Shown here: positions 28,090 through 39,339 of the stretch, piece after piece
How positions within the stretch are numbered: position 1 is the first letter of the stretch
Layout: every line of letters starts with the position of its first letter
Assembly: GCA_031213475.1 (NCBI GenBank)
Contig: JARUPZ010000009.1
Coordinates: 2,071,001-2,135,000, forward strand
DNA: 64,000 nt
Source: Nereocystis luetkeana
Lineage: Eukaryota > Sar > Phaeophyceae > Laminariales > Laminariaceae
Direction of reading: 5' to 3'
Notes under the pieces: model-generated
The model's database searches: none
Seen by the model: the letters and a program-made list of their open reading frames with translations, nothing else
What the model was told of the DNA's origin: nothing
Program-made: the position numbers and the translations under genes

Positions 28090-28295
28090 AACTACTGTGT
28101 GTGTTCTTGACTTTCTTTCTACCCGTCGGCATCCAGCTTTTTATTTATTTCATTATCCTCTGCTCCGGCGGATTGGTAAAATTAAAGCTTGAGCTCACCA
28201 CACTCCCACGCAACCAGTGTTCGTGCCGATTGTTCAATCCTAGAGAGCTACAAGTTCTGCGGTCACAAAACTACGCCACAGAGATACCACAGTAG
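28090..28295 (-). mobile_element. LINE-A 3' end, 5'-truncated
   Basis: Matches ACCAGTGTTCGTGCCGATTG, ACAAGTTCTGCGGTCACAAA and CTACGCCACAGAGATACCAC of other LINE-A ends. The GTGTGTGTTCTTGACTTTCTTTCTACCCGTCG end is the (AC)n tail on the minus strand. A GGCGGATTGGTAAAATTAAA segment sits inside. Confidence 0.65.
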
Positions 28296-28339
28296 TTACG
28301 TATGTACCTGGTACCAGGTACGCAGTAATAAGCGCGGCA

Positions 28340-28880
28340 GAACGCGAGACGAAAAATCTACAACATGATGGCATGTCCAACATGAGCTCCTCGTAGCAGG
28401 TGCCACTATTAATACTACTATTGATAGTCTGCTGAACAACATCTACTGCAGAGCTTCTCCAGAGGCAAAACAGCAGCATCAGTAGCAGCAGGGCCCACGA
28501 GGCCAGGGTCAGCGTCGCTGTACGCTCGGCTTGTATCGGTTTAACCCTTGAGCCCTTTGTACACCGTACTCGATGTTGTGTGTGTGGTTCCTGATAATAA
28601 TTTGAAGACGAAAAATCTACAACCTGACCTGACCTGACATACATGCACGTATCCAACAGAGGTCCTCGTAGCAGGTGCCACCACTACTACAGTATTACTG
28701 CTGTACAGCATCTACATACAGCAGATCTTCTCCTGGTTCTCCGTCCCCTCATCAGTAGGAGGGTGGGCCTGACAATATCTCCTGCAGCATGTCTTGGGGA
28801 CATGGCCCGAACGTGGCTGTGGACAGACAGGCACAGTCTGCCTGTGAGTACTCGTAGTTGGATTTTGTTATACATTACGG
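28340..28880 (+). repeat. Interspersed repeat S, two related units
   Basis: GACGAAAAATCTACAAC, TCCTCGTAGCAGGTGCCAC and a following GCAGATCTTCTC block occur at 28345-28460 and 28605-28740. The second unit continues to CATGTCTTGGGGACATGGCC. A reverse-oriented copy is at 35945-36200. Confidence 0.7.
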
Positions 28881-28914
28881 TACGTAGTACGCCGAAGAGC
28901 TAAAGAAACAAAGC

Positions 28915-29095
28915 CGTCTCTGTCTGCTGTGGACAGGCCCAGTCTGCCTGCTGTGGACTGCTGCGGACAGGCTCAATCTGCCTGCTGTGGCTAGGCACAG
29001 TCTGCCTGCTGTGGACAGGCATAGTCTGCCTGCTGTGGACAGGCACAGTCTGTCTGCTGTGGGCAGGCACAGTATGCATGCTGTGGGCAGGCACA
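28915..29095. repeat. 24-bp minisatellite
   Basis: Seven units of CTGCCTGCTGTGGACAGGCACAGT. A 24-base period keeps an 8-residue repeat (VPVHSRQT) open on the minus strand, but nothing else suggests coding. Confidence 0.9.
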
Positions 29096-29479
29096 AAAAA
29101 AACGTTACCAGGTACCTGGTATGATTTTGTATGGCCCAGCACAGACATGTATGTGCCTACACACGTTGCCGCACCTAGTTCAACCAACCGTGAACGACTT
29201 CCCACCCCACCAGGATGAGAAAGTGTCTTTCGCGTGTGTGCGTGCACAGAGCCCGCGGGGACTGGATTTGGTGACGTGTGCGTCGAGCGCGGTGGTGAAT
29301 GTGGATCAAACAAATGTTGAAGCACACACACCAACCCACACACACCCACTCACACATACAGAAAAAACTCGAAACAAGGCACCCTATACCCTCGTATCCG
29401 AGCCGCTATGAAGAGGCTTTTTTACCAAGAAGGGGAAAAAAAGGCTCGCTTCGCTCGCGCGCCTCTGTGTCGTTATTAT

Positions 29480-29660
29480 TAATAATAGTCCGCTTGGGGC
29501 CTTGCTACCCTGCCTGCCGTCTCCGTCCTGCGTTCGTAAACTATGCCCCGCCCCTCGGCTTCAGACAATATACGAAACGAGCAAAGCAGGCTCGCCATCC
29601 ACCCACCACGCCACACGACTCCTGACTCAGTCCTTTCCTGCATACGCCGCAAAATCCTTT
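29480..29660 (-). repeat. LINE-A 3' UTR fragment
   Basis: GGCCTTGCTACCCTGCCTGC, CTGCGTTCGTAAACTATGCC and CACCACGCCACACGACTCCT match 57345-57475 within the LINE-A copy. Confidence 0.65.
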
Positions 29661-31745
29661 TTTTCGAACTCTGGAGACAGTGGTAGCTCGCTGGCGTCCG
29701 TGCCCCCACTCGAAAGGCTTACATCATGAAGTAGTTCGGCGGTTCTGCCATCCGCAGATCGCTTTGCAGGTTCGGCGTCCAACGGGCTGCGGAGAGGGAG
29801 AAACGGCCCCGGTAAAGCGTCTTAACTGAGGGTTGAATACCAAGTCCTCAGACGCTGGGAGCTTTAGGAAGTGCAACCTCATTGTAAACGAAAGATCGTA
29901 GCCCCTACGTATCGAATAGAAAGCCAAATAACACAAGGCTATACATCGCGTCAGAGAACTACGCTTAGCCAGAGAGCCGACCACCTACGCGCGCTGGCCA
30001 CCTGTGCGCGCAACCGCATGCCGCTTAGCAGATCTATGAGTGTGTGCTTCAACATCGGCGCGGCCCGATTGACCTGAACCCCAATCTGCTTCTGTTCCTC
30101 AGATACGAAGGTAAGGGTCAATCTTAACGACGAGTGTTTTTCAGTTTTTTCCGGTATTTTTCCGACATATTTTCGGGAAAAGCCGAAAAACTTCACCTCC
30201 CCCAGAAGTCGCCTCGAAGTTTTTAGGGTTTTTCAAGAAATTTAGGTACAGGGCCGTAGAGGATCGGGCAACCCCACCGTTCGAGCTGTGCCACCACTCG
30301 CGAGCGCACAGAGCTGACAGGGGTCGTTCCTATAGTCATTCACAAGTCATGGCCGAACGCAGAAGGCACAGTAGCTTTCTGGGCTCCCGTGGCCGAGTTC
30401 ACAAACAAGGTGACCGCACCGAGGTGGCCGACCGACTGAGCTCGGTGACAGCAATAGCTGAGACTTGTCGCTTCGGGCAAGCGTTGGGCGTTGTTGCGTG
30501 ACGAGTTGGTGATGAATTTCACTCCCCAAGGCACCGACACCTCCTGCCTACGAGTCAGGCCGATGACTGTGGGGCCACTGCACGCATGGGCTCCGCGAGC
30601 GCAGCTGCTGTAGGGACGGTTCTGTGGTCCTGTGCCGGGTGGACGATTATTTCCCGAGCCAACTGAGGCGCTTTCTCGATAAGATTCAACCCTCGCTGAA
30701 TTTGGTGAAATAAATGCCGAGGTTTCAGGAAAAAACGAAATAATACAATACGTCCCCAAGGTATGAATCTACGGGAGTCGAGCAAGGACTGCCTACCCGG
30801 CGGACGGAATCCCATTCTTCTTCTGTCCCGTCTTCTTTCGTCGACATTCTCAGCTTAGTAGAGGCAAAACCTTTTCAAATAGACTCGGCCGCGTACCGTT
30901 GAGCGCACGAAGACCCCTCCAAGCACACGTCGTCGCCCCCATGGCCCACACCGGGGCAAGATGTTTCATGCACCACCTTAGTGAATTTTACTGGAGGGTC
31001 AAGAAAGGGGAGGAATTAGAAGACATCGTCCGGAATAATAGCTGTTTGCCAACCGCGGGACCCGGCCGGAACAGAAACATGTCAAATTCGTCAGCGTCGT
31101 TCTGGTTGAAAGAAAACACTAAAGGGAAAGGGTGTTTGTGGTATGCGGTAGTTTAATACGAGTCTGCGGATATTGGGGGTTTCATATGTTGTGGGGTTTC
31201 GTATTATGTATCGGGGCATTGTTTAGGATGCCTCGTGGATGGAGGGATGGAGCTGCTCCTCCGGGAGCAGTCGCTGACGTTAATGATACGGCCCAGGCTT
31301 TGATGATAATGATACTGCCTGTCTATATGTGAGTGGTGCAGCCGGTGACAATCTTGGTTTCGGCTTACCTCCTGTGTGCGGTTTATGTGGTGAGGTCTCT
31401 GACAGTTCGGTATTGATTCACCTGGTGTGTGTTGTGTTTGGCTTATTGTGGCCATAACGGCAACCCTTCGGAAAAGTCCGGGCCCGGAAACACGATATCG
31501 TGGTTGATCACAGGAGCTGTCGGACGCGTGCACGTGATCAAACAAAGGGGGCCGCGAACTTCGGTGAGCGTTCGAAAACGTTCGAAAACGGCTGACTATG
31601 TGCGCGCTACTATGCGATGGATGCACGCCATTGCACGATGGTCGCCGAAACGTGGGTAATCGTTACCCCATAATACGAAAGTCTATCTCTTCGGCTATCA
31701 TCCCCCAGCAACGCCAATTCTTGAGGCCACGATCCGAACTGCGGC
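29661..31745. other. No gene recognised
   Basis: Several open frames of 80-140 codons on both strands without recognisable domains. The minus-strand position directly downstream of the 33-31.7 kb relic could once have held its recombinase, but no catalytic motif is visible. Confidence 0.4.
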
Positions 31746-31749
31746 ACTA

Positions 31750-33172
31750 AAAGCACCCTTCCGCAGCCACTTGAGCCACCTCGATCGACTTTACTGTGGC
31801 GAGCCGCACCAAACGGAACCAGTAGGCCTTAACATCAGGCAAAAGGACAATCGCGCGGGCCTTGCCTTCCGCCAGATGTTGCACAGTGTGTCCTGCCCTG
31901 CGGGGGTGGGAAACAAAACCCGAAGGCCGGGACTATGGTACCCGGAACGATCGAAACGTCGCGCGCCACCACATCGGCCTCCCCGTGAATGGAGATCGCA
32001 GCACCGACACCGTGCATGCCACCAGGTCTACTTCAGAAGGGCCTATCTCGTCCCAGACCCCTTGAACCAATGCCGGCGCTATGCGGATGATGGCTTTTCG
32101 TGACGGCCGCGAGATGCCACCCATGACCTCGTTCTCCGCCGTCAGGGCCTACTTCGACGACAATCTAACGCCGCAGTCCACTTGCAGCTCGAACAACTGC
32201 ACCGGAAACGCGTGAATCTCACGGTTCTTAACACGCCCACGGTTGAAAGCACTCACTACTGACGACTTGTCCACGTCCATGAGCACTTGCCTCGCCGCAG
32301 CACGTCCGGGTTGTCGCGTGCGACTCTGTCGAAAGAGATGGTAGAGACCATACATCTCCTTTTGGTTGGTATGCTTCGACAACCAGTCTGGCGGGAACAC
32401 CCCCCGCGGGGAAGGTGACCGAGGTCGTGTTCACGACACCACACCATGCGACGGATGACGCATCCGACGACCCTTGCGTCGAGACGGCCGCGAAGTGTCG
32501 CGCACGCTGCCACGGCCCCTCTGGCGAGGCAGCCGACAAATTCCGACGCTGCTTGAATTCGCCCCATCGTATCAGCCCTGGAGTCTCGCGTAAGGTCGAC
32601 AATGCACAAATCTGACTTCTCCAGGTCAGCGAACATCGCAAGCATAGCGTGCGTTCACAGCGATACGGGCCTAACAACCACAATCATTCTCATGCGCTTC
32701 CTCGCGAGGCGCTGAAGCGTACGGAAGGACAGACATCCCGCGTGTAGGGCTGCTTGTAGCAGCTGACGCAGCGTATCTAGCTCATTCTGTGGAACCCGGA
32801 AGGTGGCGGTGTCGAATTCGCACACCAGTCCGGGATATTGCTGCAGCCTAGTCGGCCGGGAGTTGCACTTCTTGGCCGACGGGAACTGACCGCACAGGAA
32901 CGACACCAACATCGCTACGTGTGTAGCCTCCCCCGCTGCCAGCCATTACTCGCGCGCAGTCTGCCTGTGGAAGGCGACACGTGTGCGTGGCGTCGATCGA
33001 GGTGTTGGAGCCAAGCATCGGCGACCACGTACAGCGCAACGTGAAAGAGGGTGTATGGATACCTACATATAACTACACGGAATAATTGTGTAGCGCTGAG
33101 ATAAACCCGCGAAAACGCGCGTGTATACATTGTTGAGGTAATCGGTTCAACGTGGGGGCATAATTCGGCCAC
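31750..33172 (-). pseudogene. Decayed YR/DIRS-type Pol (RT, RNase H, methyltransferase-like)
   Basis: Read in several frames on the minus strand. RT end: FPSAKKCNSRPTRLQQYPGL, VCEFDTATFRVPQNELDTLR. RNase H: ARHFAAVSTQGSSDASSVAW, KHTNQKEMYGLYHLFRQ, VLMDVDKSSVVSAFN. Then FCFPPP followed in another frame by GHTVQHLAEGKARAIVLLPD and KAYWFRLVRLATVKS, which resembles the region after RNase H in DIRS-type elements. At least four frameshifts. The domain order fits a DIRS-like retroelement distinct from the 50-kb one. Confidence 0.65.
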
Positions 33173-33548
33173 CCTTGGTAAAAAGTAAGTAATGCTTTAA
33201 TAGCAAGCGTCGGAGCGAAGCTGTGTATCCAGGCGGGTCGTCGAGAAAACATGACGATTGCACAGACACCGGCAACGCAACTCTGTGCGTATCTACAGTA
33301 CGTGAATGTTATTACGTTAACAGAAAGTGTGGATAACGAGTTGCGTTGGTGTCTGAGTACGTTTGTACAGTATCTAAAATTGTGGATAACAAGTTGGGCT
33401 TGTACCGGTCCTGCAAATAAGCTTAGGGCTACCGCTCGTTCGAGAAATGTTCGGCACAGGTGAACCGACGGCCGTCATACATAAGACCGAAATATCGTCG
33501 TAGCTGAAAATGAAACTCAGTCCAGCGAATCAATGGCCTGACCACGGA
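33173..33548. other. No gene recognised
   Basis: Short frames only. Confidence 0.45.
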
Positions 33549-33885
33549 CTTTCTACGCGAAAGTTTTCGGTCGCAGCCACTTGACTTGTGTGCGCAAAAT
33601 TAGACAAGTATAAACATGAGCCGAGTAAGATGAACGCCAGAAAATAAACGGTTTACGGCGAAACCAAGCGGTCGCCACCGCCTGATCGAAAATCTTCGGC
33701 CTGAGCCCAGCGAAGTACCCGTCATACGGCGGGGCTTCTACGGAAAAGTCCGCGGCCGCAACCACCTGACTGATGTGCGCTGAAAGCTACCAGGGTACCG
33801 GATATAATCATCACGAGTCTAAATGAAGTAACCGCAAGAAACGACATTTTCGGTGTCACCAAGCAATCGCCAACGCCTGATTTAC
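33549..33885. repeat. Diverged tandem duplication of about 185 bp
   Basis: Shared blocks: TTTCGGTCGCAGCCACTTGA versus CGCGGCCGCAACCACCTGAC, and CACCAAGCAATCGCCAACGC versus AACCAAGCGGTCGCCACCGC. Confidence 0.65.
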
Positions 33886-34070
33886 ATGCGCCGACACGAA
33901 CATCGCAGCCCCTAGCTCACACCAGCTGTTTCGCAGCCGGGCTCGAGCGAAGATACAGAATTTAGGGCCGTAAGTCAATACTGGCATCGAGCGCCGCAGG
34001 AACCCCGCAGCCCCCGGGCGCCGGCCGTGGGGGGCTGCGTCCCAACCGTAGAACCAGCGCACGGCGCGTT

Positions 34071-34472
34071 CTAGACTGCAGGTCCGTCCGTGAGGTCCTG
34101 ATCGATCTGGCTCTTGGTCAGGCCGCGCATGTTGGGAAGTTTGCCGGTAAACACCCCCAAGGTTACCTCCAAGGTTACGGCAGGACAGCCGAAGCGCCTG
34201 AGCACAAACTGCCCCCGGGTGAGTATCCGCTCCAGAATAGCCTGTTCGGAGGGCAGTCCCATGTCGTGGTCGAGCGCGGCTGCCGCACGCAAGGTGTACC
34301 AGAAATCGTACCAATTATGGTCCCCGGTAGAGTTCCTCCAGGTCCGCGACATATCCACGACAACGTGCCGGAACTCTAGCCGAACCAACGATCGTAGCAG
34401 CGGGAAAAACGACGGTCGTAACCATGGGGTGAGGGGTAGGTAAGGCGAGAGAGCGCATCCGCGGCCGTGCAA
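34071..34472 (-). CDS. Open frame of unknown function, possibly gag of the decayed YR element
   Basis: 134-codon frame with a natural-looking middle part (WYDFWYTLRAAAALDHDMGL, ERILTRGQFVLRRFG, LEVTLGVFTGKLPNM). No family recognised. It lies upstream, on the same strand, of the RT/RNase H relic at 33.2-31.7 kb, the place where a gag would be. This is position-based speculation. Confidence 0.25.
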   Translation of the reverse strand: MHGRGCALSPYLPLTPWLRPSFFPLLRSLVRLEFRHVVVDMSRTWRNSTGDHNWYDFWYTLRAAAALDHDMGLPSEQAILERILTRGQFVLRRFGCPAVTLEVTLGVFTGKLPNMRGLTKSQIDQDLTDGPAV

Positions 34473-34870
34473 TACCCCAGCGCAACATCAAACCCGCGGC
34501 CCAAACACAAACGAGAGGTTATACAGCAGAATCGACACATGTGCACCTGCAGTTGCCGAGAGTGAGAGGGAACCGCAGTACCAGGCGCTGCGACATCATA
34601 CACTCAACCCAACAGTCGAAGCAACGATCGTAGCAGCGAGGTAACACAACGGTCGGAACCGCGGGGTAAGGGGAGGGGAGGTAAGCCGAGATCGCATTCA
34701 CGGCTCTAACATATATCACAAAAACATCATACTCGCGGCTCAGATAGGAAAAGAGAGGGTATACAGTAGTATCGATGCGTATACGCGTGCCGAAACATGA
34801 GGGCACAGTCGTATCGAGCGAGCCGCGAGTGAGAGGACACCGCGGTACCAGACCCCGCAACTCACTATAA
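34389..34870. repeat. Two diverged units of about 235 bp
   Basis: CGATCGTAGCAGCG, ACGGTCG(T/G)AACC and GGGTAGGTAAGGCGAGA recur about 230 bases apart, grading into the 88-bp array. Confidence 0.6.
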
Positions 34871-35940
34871 ACAAGAATCAGCTGTCATACCCTCCACCCC
34901 ACAGTCTAAAGGGGGTAGGCCGCGGTATCGAGAGGGAGGTTGTTGAGACGGAGTGAGGGGGCACAACCGTACCAGACCCCGTAGGGTCATACCCTCCACT
35001 CCACCGTCAAAACGAGAGAATACAGCAGTATCGAGGGGGAGTGAGGGGGGATTACCGTACCAAACCCCGTAGGGTCATACCCTCCACTCCACCGTCAAAA
35101 CGAGAGAATACAGCAGTATCGAGAGGGAGTGAGGGGGGATTGCCGTACCAAACCCCGTAGGGTCATATCCTCCCCTCCACCGTCAAAACGAGGAGACCGT
35201 ACCAAACCCCGTAGGGTCATATCCTCCCCTCCACCGTCAAAACGAGGAAATACCGCCGTATCAAGAGGGGGTGAGGGGGCACAACAGTACCAGACCCCGT
35301 AGGAACATCCCCTCCCCTCCATTGTCAAAACGAGAGAAAACCGCCGTATCGAGGGGGAGTGAGGGGGAACAACAGTACCAGGCCCCGTAGGACCATACCC
35401 TCCCCTCCACCATCAAAATGAGATAATACCGCCGTGTCGAGGGGGGGGGAGGGGGCACAACAGTACCAGACCCCGTAGGATCATGCCTTTCCCTCAACTG
35501 TCAACACGAGAGAATACCGCCGTATCAAGAGGGAGTGAGGGGGCACAGCAGTACCAGACCCCGTAGGACCATACCCTCCAATCCACTGCCAAAACGAGAG
35601 AGTACCGCCGTACCAAGAGGGAGGGAGGGGGCACAACCGTACCAGACCCCGTAGGACCATACCCTCCCCTCCACCGTCAAACGAGATAATACCGCCGTGT
35701 CGAGGGGGAGGGAGGGGGCACAAGAGTACCAGACCCCGTAGGATCATCCCCTCCCCTCCACCGTCAAACGAGAGAACACAGTAGTATCAACAGGGAGGGA
35801 GGGGGCACAACAGCACCAGACCCCGTAGGACCATACCCTCCCCTCCACCGTCAAAATGAGATAATACCGCCGTACCAAGAGGGAGGGAGGGGGCAGAGCA
35901 GTACCAGACCCTGTAGGATCATACCCTCCACTCCACCGTT
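34870..35940. repeat. 88-bp minisatellite, about 12 units
   Basis: The word CCACCGTCAAAACGAG (and variants) occurs at 35001, 35089, 35177, 35231, 35319, 35407, 35495, 35583, 35671, 35758, 35845 and 35933. Spacing is 87-88 bases except for one 54-base partial unit. Units also carry ACCCCGTAGG(A/G)(C/T)CATACCCTCC. The period is not a multiple of three, so not coding. Confidence 0.95.
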
Positions 35941-35944
35941 ACCT

Positions 35945-36200
35945 GACGAAACCCAACTCTACGAGTACTCGTAAGCAGACTGTGCCTGTCCACAGCAACG
36001 TTCGGGCCGTGTCCCTAAGACATGCTGCAGGCGGTATTGTCAGGCCCACCCCCCCCACTGGTGAGGGGACGGAGAAGCAGGAGAAGCTCTGCTGGAAAAA
36101 TCCTACAGCAGTATTGATAGTAGTGGTGGCACCTGCCACGAAAAGCTCTGTTGAGCATGTCTACATCCTTTGTATGGATTCTCCAGAAGGTAAAATGAGT
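35945..36200 (-). repeat. Interspersed repeat S, inverted copy
   Basis: Reverse complement of 28640-28870: CTGTCCACAGCAACGTTCGG, GACATGCTGCAGGCGGTATT, GTCAGGCCCACC, GGTGGCACCTGCCACGAAAA. Confidence 0.7.
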
Positions 36201-36419
36201 ACGGCCCACCTGTAACGAATACTACTAATAGTCTCCCCATTGTTCTATATATATTAAATAGGCCGGCTTGGATGCTGTTCTTGAAAAGACTCTGAGCTGG
36301 CTTGGCCGGCTCGGGATGTTACGGCTGGAAACACTTTCGTTCATTGGCCCGCATATACAACAGTCAGAGCGCCTCAGTAAGATTTACCATCAACCCTCGA
36401 AGAGGAAGTAGATGCACAG

Positions 36420-36790
36420 ATGTGCCCGTGTGGCAAAGCGATAGAGAGTAGAACTCACATAGTAGGAGAATGTGAAATATTCTAGGAGGAACGGGATGTG
36501 TTAGAAGAGGAGAAGAGGAGATGAGGGAACTAGACATGGAGGAGTTTGACACACTAGATAGCAGCGAGTAAACGATCGCTATCCTAGGAGATAGATGGTG
36601 GCCACAGGCGGCCAAACAGGAAGGGGATAATATTAGCAAAACATTTCAACCTGGTATGAAATATATGGAAACAACGTAACGAGCACCCCAACCCTTGAAG
36701 GTGTCTTCATTAGGAGTATAGGGGCGGTGCTCCGTTTCGAAAGGGATGCGTGGTCAATGGTCAAACGACTCAAGGCAAGCAACCAATGAG
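36420..36790 (+). pseudogene. LINE-B 3' terminal coding fragment with zinc knuckle
   Basis: Plus strand encodes CPCGKAIESRTHIVGECEI (CxC-x8-H-x4-C) followed by sequence homologous to the 4243-4560 fragment, through GAGATAGATGGTGGCCAC and TTAGGAGTATAGGGGCGGTG to AAGGCAAGCAACCAATGAG. Several stops and small deletions; non-functional. Confidence 0.65.
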
Positions 36791-36799
36791 CACGCCCCC

Positions 36800-37800
36800 C
36801 CCGAGCCGACTGACCAAGGCCCTACGAAACAGGCTTGGAAGACCGAGACATCTAAACACTCTAGTAAGTCGCTCACATACTGCAATTCCGAGGTCTCCTC
36901 GATACTGTCCTGGCCCGACTATTTCGGCTGATTTACGACCGATACGATCCCATAGGGGTGTTTTGTGTCACTGTCGGATGCCTCCATAGTAACTCCACCA
37001 CGACCGTGACGGCACCGCCACCCACGCTCGCCCTAAACGCCCTCCCCCCAGGCATAGTTATATCATTTTGTGCGGGGAGAACCTTTTCTCCACACAAGGG
37101 GGATGACCGTATCACGTAGTGTGTATATGGTGAGGCACCCACGACGCAGTTGCATAGTAAACCCATTGCTGCCTCTGGAAACTGGCCACACCAGAAACTA
37201 AATCAATTCATTGACGTGTAGCGCCAGTGCTCGTCGTTCGTACCGATGTAGTCGCGGAGGAGTCCCACCAACACGTATACTCGAAACGGAACACATTGCT
37301 ATTATAAATAGTAGGATTTATTGCACCCGTATCAGTAGCCTTGAACCACACGACCAGTTTAATTCAGACCAACAGCAGGACAATAGAATCTACGCGCAAC
37401 GATTTCGTGAGCCAAGCAGAGTTTTTCGTTGATATTGCGCAAGGAGATGCTCGAGATAGTCTGGCTCGATGGGGAGGACTTATTGTTACCCCAGGGTCTG
37501 CGGCTGATTATCTCCCTATAGCTATCGCCCGGGGACGGGTTACCACCGCCAATGACGTGAGACCGCTCGTGACCCGAGAATTGATATTGCTTGTCCGGTA
37601 ACGTGTCATTCGCGCGTGCATGTTACGAGATCTACGATATCTCCGACCCTGGCTCCCACATCACCCCCCTCTTTATTCGCTTCAAGCCCATCTTAGCTAG
37701 GGATGGTCTTGTGGCGGTCATCGGGAAGATGACTACTGAGGAAGCAGGATGCTGATATATCGTATCGACTGTCATCCACATGCAAGAAAATCGGTCTCTA
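36800..37800. other. No gene recognised
   Basis: Open frames below 90 codons; no repeat family identified. Confidence 0.45.
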
Positions 37801-37804
37801 TAGC

Positions 37805-37975
37805 GGTTCTTAGTAGGATGCAGCTCACCCTTCATGCGACTCGCCCAACACCACGGCGCTTCGCGCTTGGTGCAAGCAGTGTCCGCCTGGTCGGTGAAAA
37901 CCCGACGTTCTCCGTCCCAGCATTGTAGGGATGCGAGGGTCTATGGTCATACGACTACGGCCATGCATGATAATA
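37805..37975 (-). repeat. Interspersed repeat R copy
   Basis: GTAGGATGCAGCTCACCCTT, GGCGCTTCGCGCTTGGTGCA and GGTCGGTGAAAACCCGACGT are the reverse complement of the 4806-4973 unit. Confidence 0.75.
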
Positions 37976-38154
37976 AGTACACCCCTCCCCCCCATTCAGC
38001 TCACCTTTCGCGTACGTGCGTGCAATATCCACCCCCATGTTTTTGGGCCGGATTGCCTTTACACGGCCTCTACTACAGTAGTAGGTGTAAAGCAGACTTC
38101 TATAGTCGTAGCATATCGTGCCACTGCCCTGCAACGAGATCAACAACACCCGTT

Positions 38155-39335
38155 TACCCTAAGTAAGCGCCTCACCCCTCGTGTCGAAAACAATGCCCCG
38201 TCGTACACGGCCCAAGCTAGTCGAGGAGGGGAGCATTTCGTCCTACCACGCCTCAAAACGAATACCGCAATGCGAGCATTATTGCCATAACTCAGCCGCC
38301 CGGGGGGGGTCCCACACGAAGGGGCTACGCAAGCAGTATCCGCCGATATTATACCGTGTCCTACGAAACGCAACGGCGGGTTCGTATTTTGGGGCACCCG
38401 CCGCAACATGCGACACACCCCTCAACGTGCGTTTAAATAACGAAGGCGAAGGCGAAGGCGTCGGTCGGTAAACCTCTATGAAAAGTTCGTCAACTCGACC
38501 CAGTGGAGATAAATGTACCGCGGCGGCTAGAAGAGTAGTTCACTTGCAATGGTACAACCGGCTGATGGTTGCCGTCCGGCACAACACACAACGCTGCAAA
38601 CAGGAGTGCTATAACGCCATACCAGGTATTAATAGTACTTTCAGTTGTATGTCTACCGTCTGTCCCTCCCCAACTCCGGGATTCCTTTCCCCCCCCCCAA
38701 ACCAATATACCCTGAAGACCTTGCACTACATAAGTCGCACCAGTTATTACCGAAATAGAAGGCAGGTTTCGACATTTTAGTGCCATCTACACGTCCCACA
38801 TATTGACGACCAGACAGGTACCTGGTACCTGGTAAGCTCTTCGAGACGAGATGACGACGCAGTTGAGTGGCGGCTGATCTGACTGCCGCAAGACTCTTGA
38901 GCACGGATCGACTCCCGCTGGTCCCAAGCCCAGTTCACGTCTATATGCGCACCCACGCCGCGCTGGAGGGCATTGAGGCTATCATCGACATCATCACCCA
39001 TATTCCACCGGGAAACACCGTCATCAGCCAGCAGTTGTTATTGTCGTAATTCCAGCGGCGTACATCTCCAAGCGCCCAAACAAATGCAAAAGAGGGCCCC
39101 GGGGGGCGAGGCCCTTGCCTGCTATGGGCGTTGGCTAAACCAGAGTACGGCGGACACGTTACCAGCCCATACCAAAATGTCCCAACCACGGCATAAATCA
39201 ACCGATCGTCACGACTGATAATAAGATGTGCGCGCAGACAACCGTGCGTGCGCGTCACATTCTCGTTAAAATCGAAACACCACCATACACGAAGATAGGT
39301 GCGCACAGATCAGAAATCGAGTGCTATGGTGTAAG
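38155..39335. repeat. 1.1-kb duplicated block, copy 1
   Basis: Collinear with 41265-42395: GTGTCGAAAACAATGCCCCG, CGAGGAGGGGAGCATTT, CAACGGCGGGTTCGTATTTT, TACCTGGTACCTGGTAAGCT, CTCTTCGAGACGAGATGAC, ACACGAAGATAG. The minus-strand frame at 38418-38140 (MCRMLRRVPQNTNPPLRFVG) is kept at the start of the copy-2 equivalent. Function unknown; perhaps an unclassified mobile element. Confidence 0.75.
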
Positions 39336-39339
39336 CTCT

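Noticed and set aside
28915-29095. CRISPR-like array
   Set aside because: 24-bp units are directly adjacent with no unique spacers, so it is a minisatellite.
30340-30815. Minus-strand frames as part of a polymerase
   Set aside because: Phrases such as QRGLNLIEKAPQLAREI look natural, but no RT, RNase H or recombinase motif could be placed.
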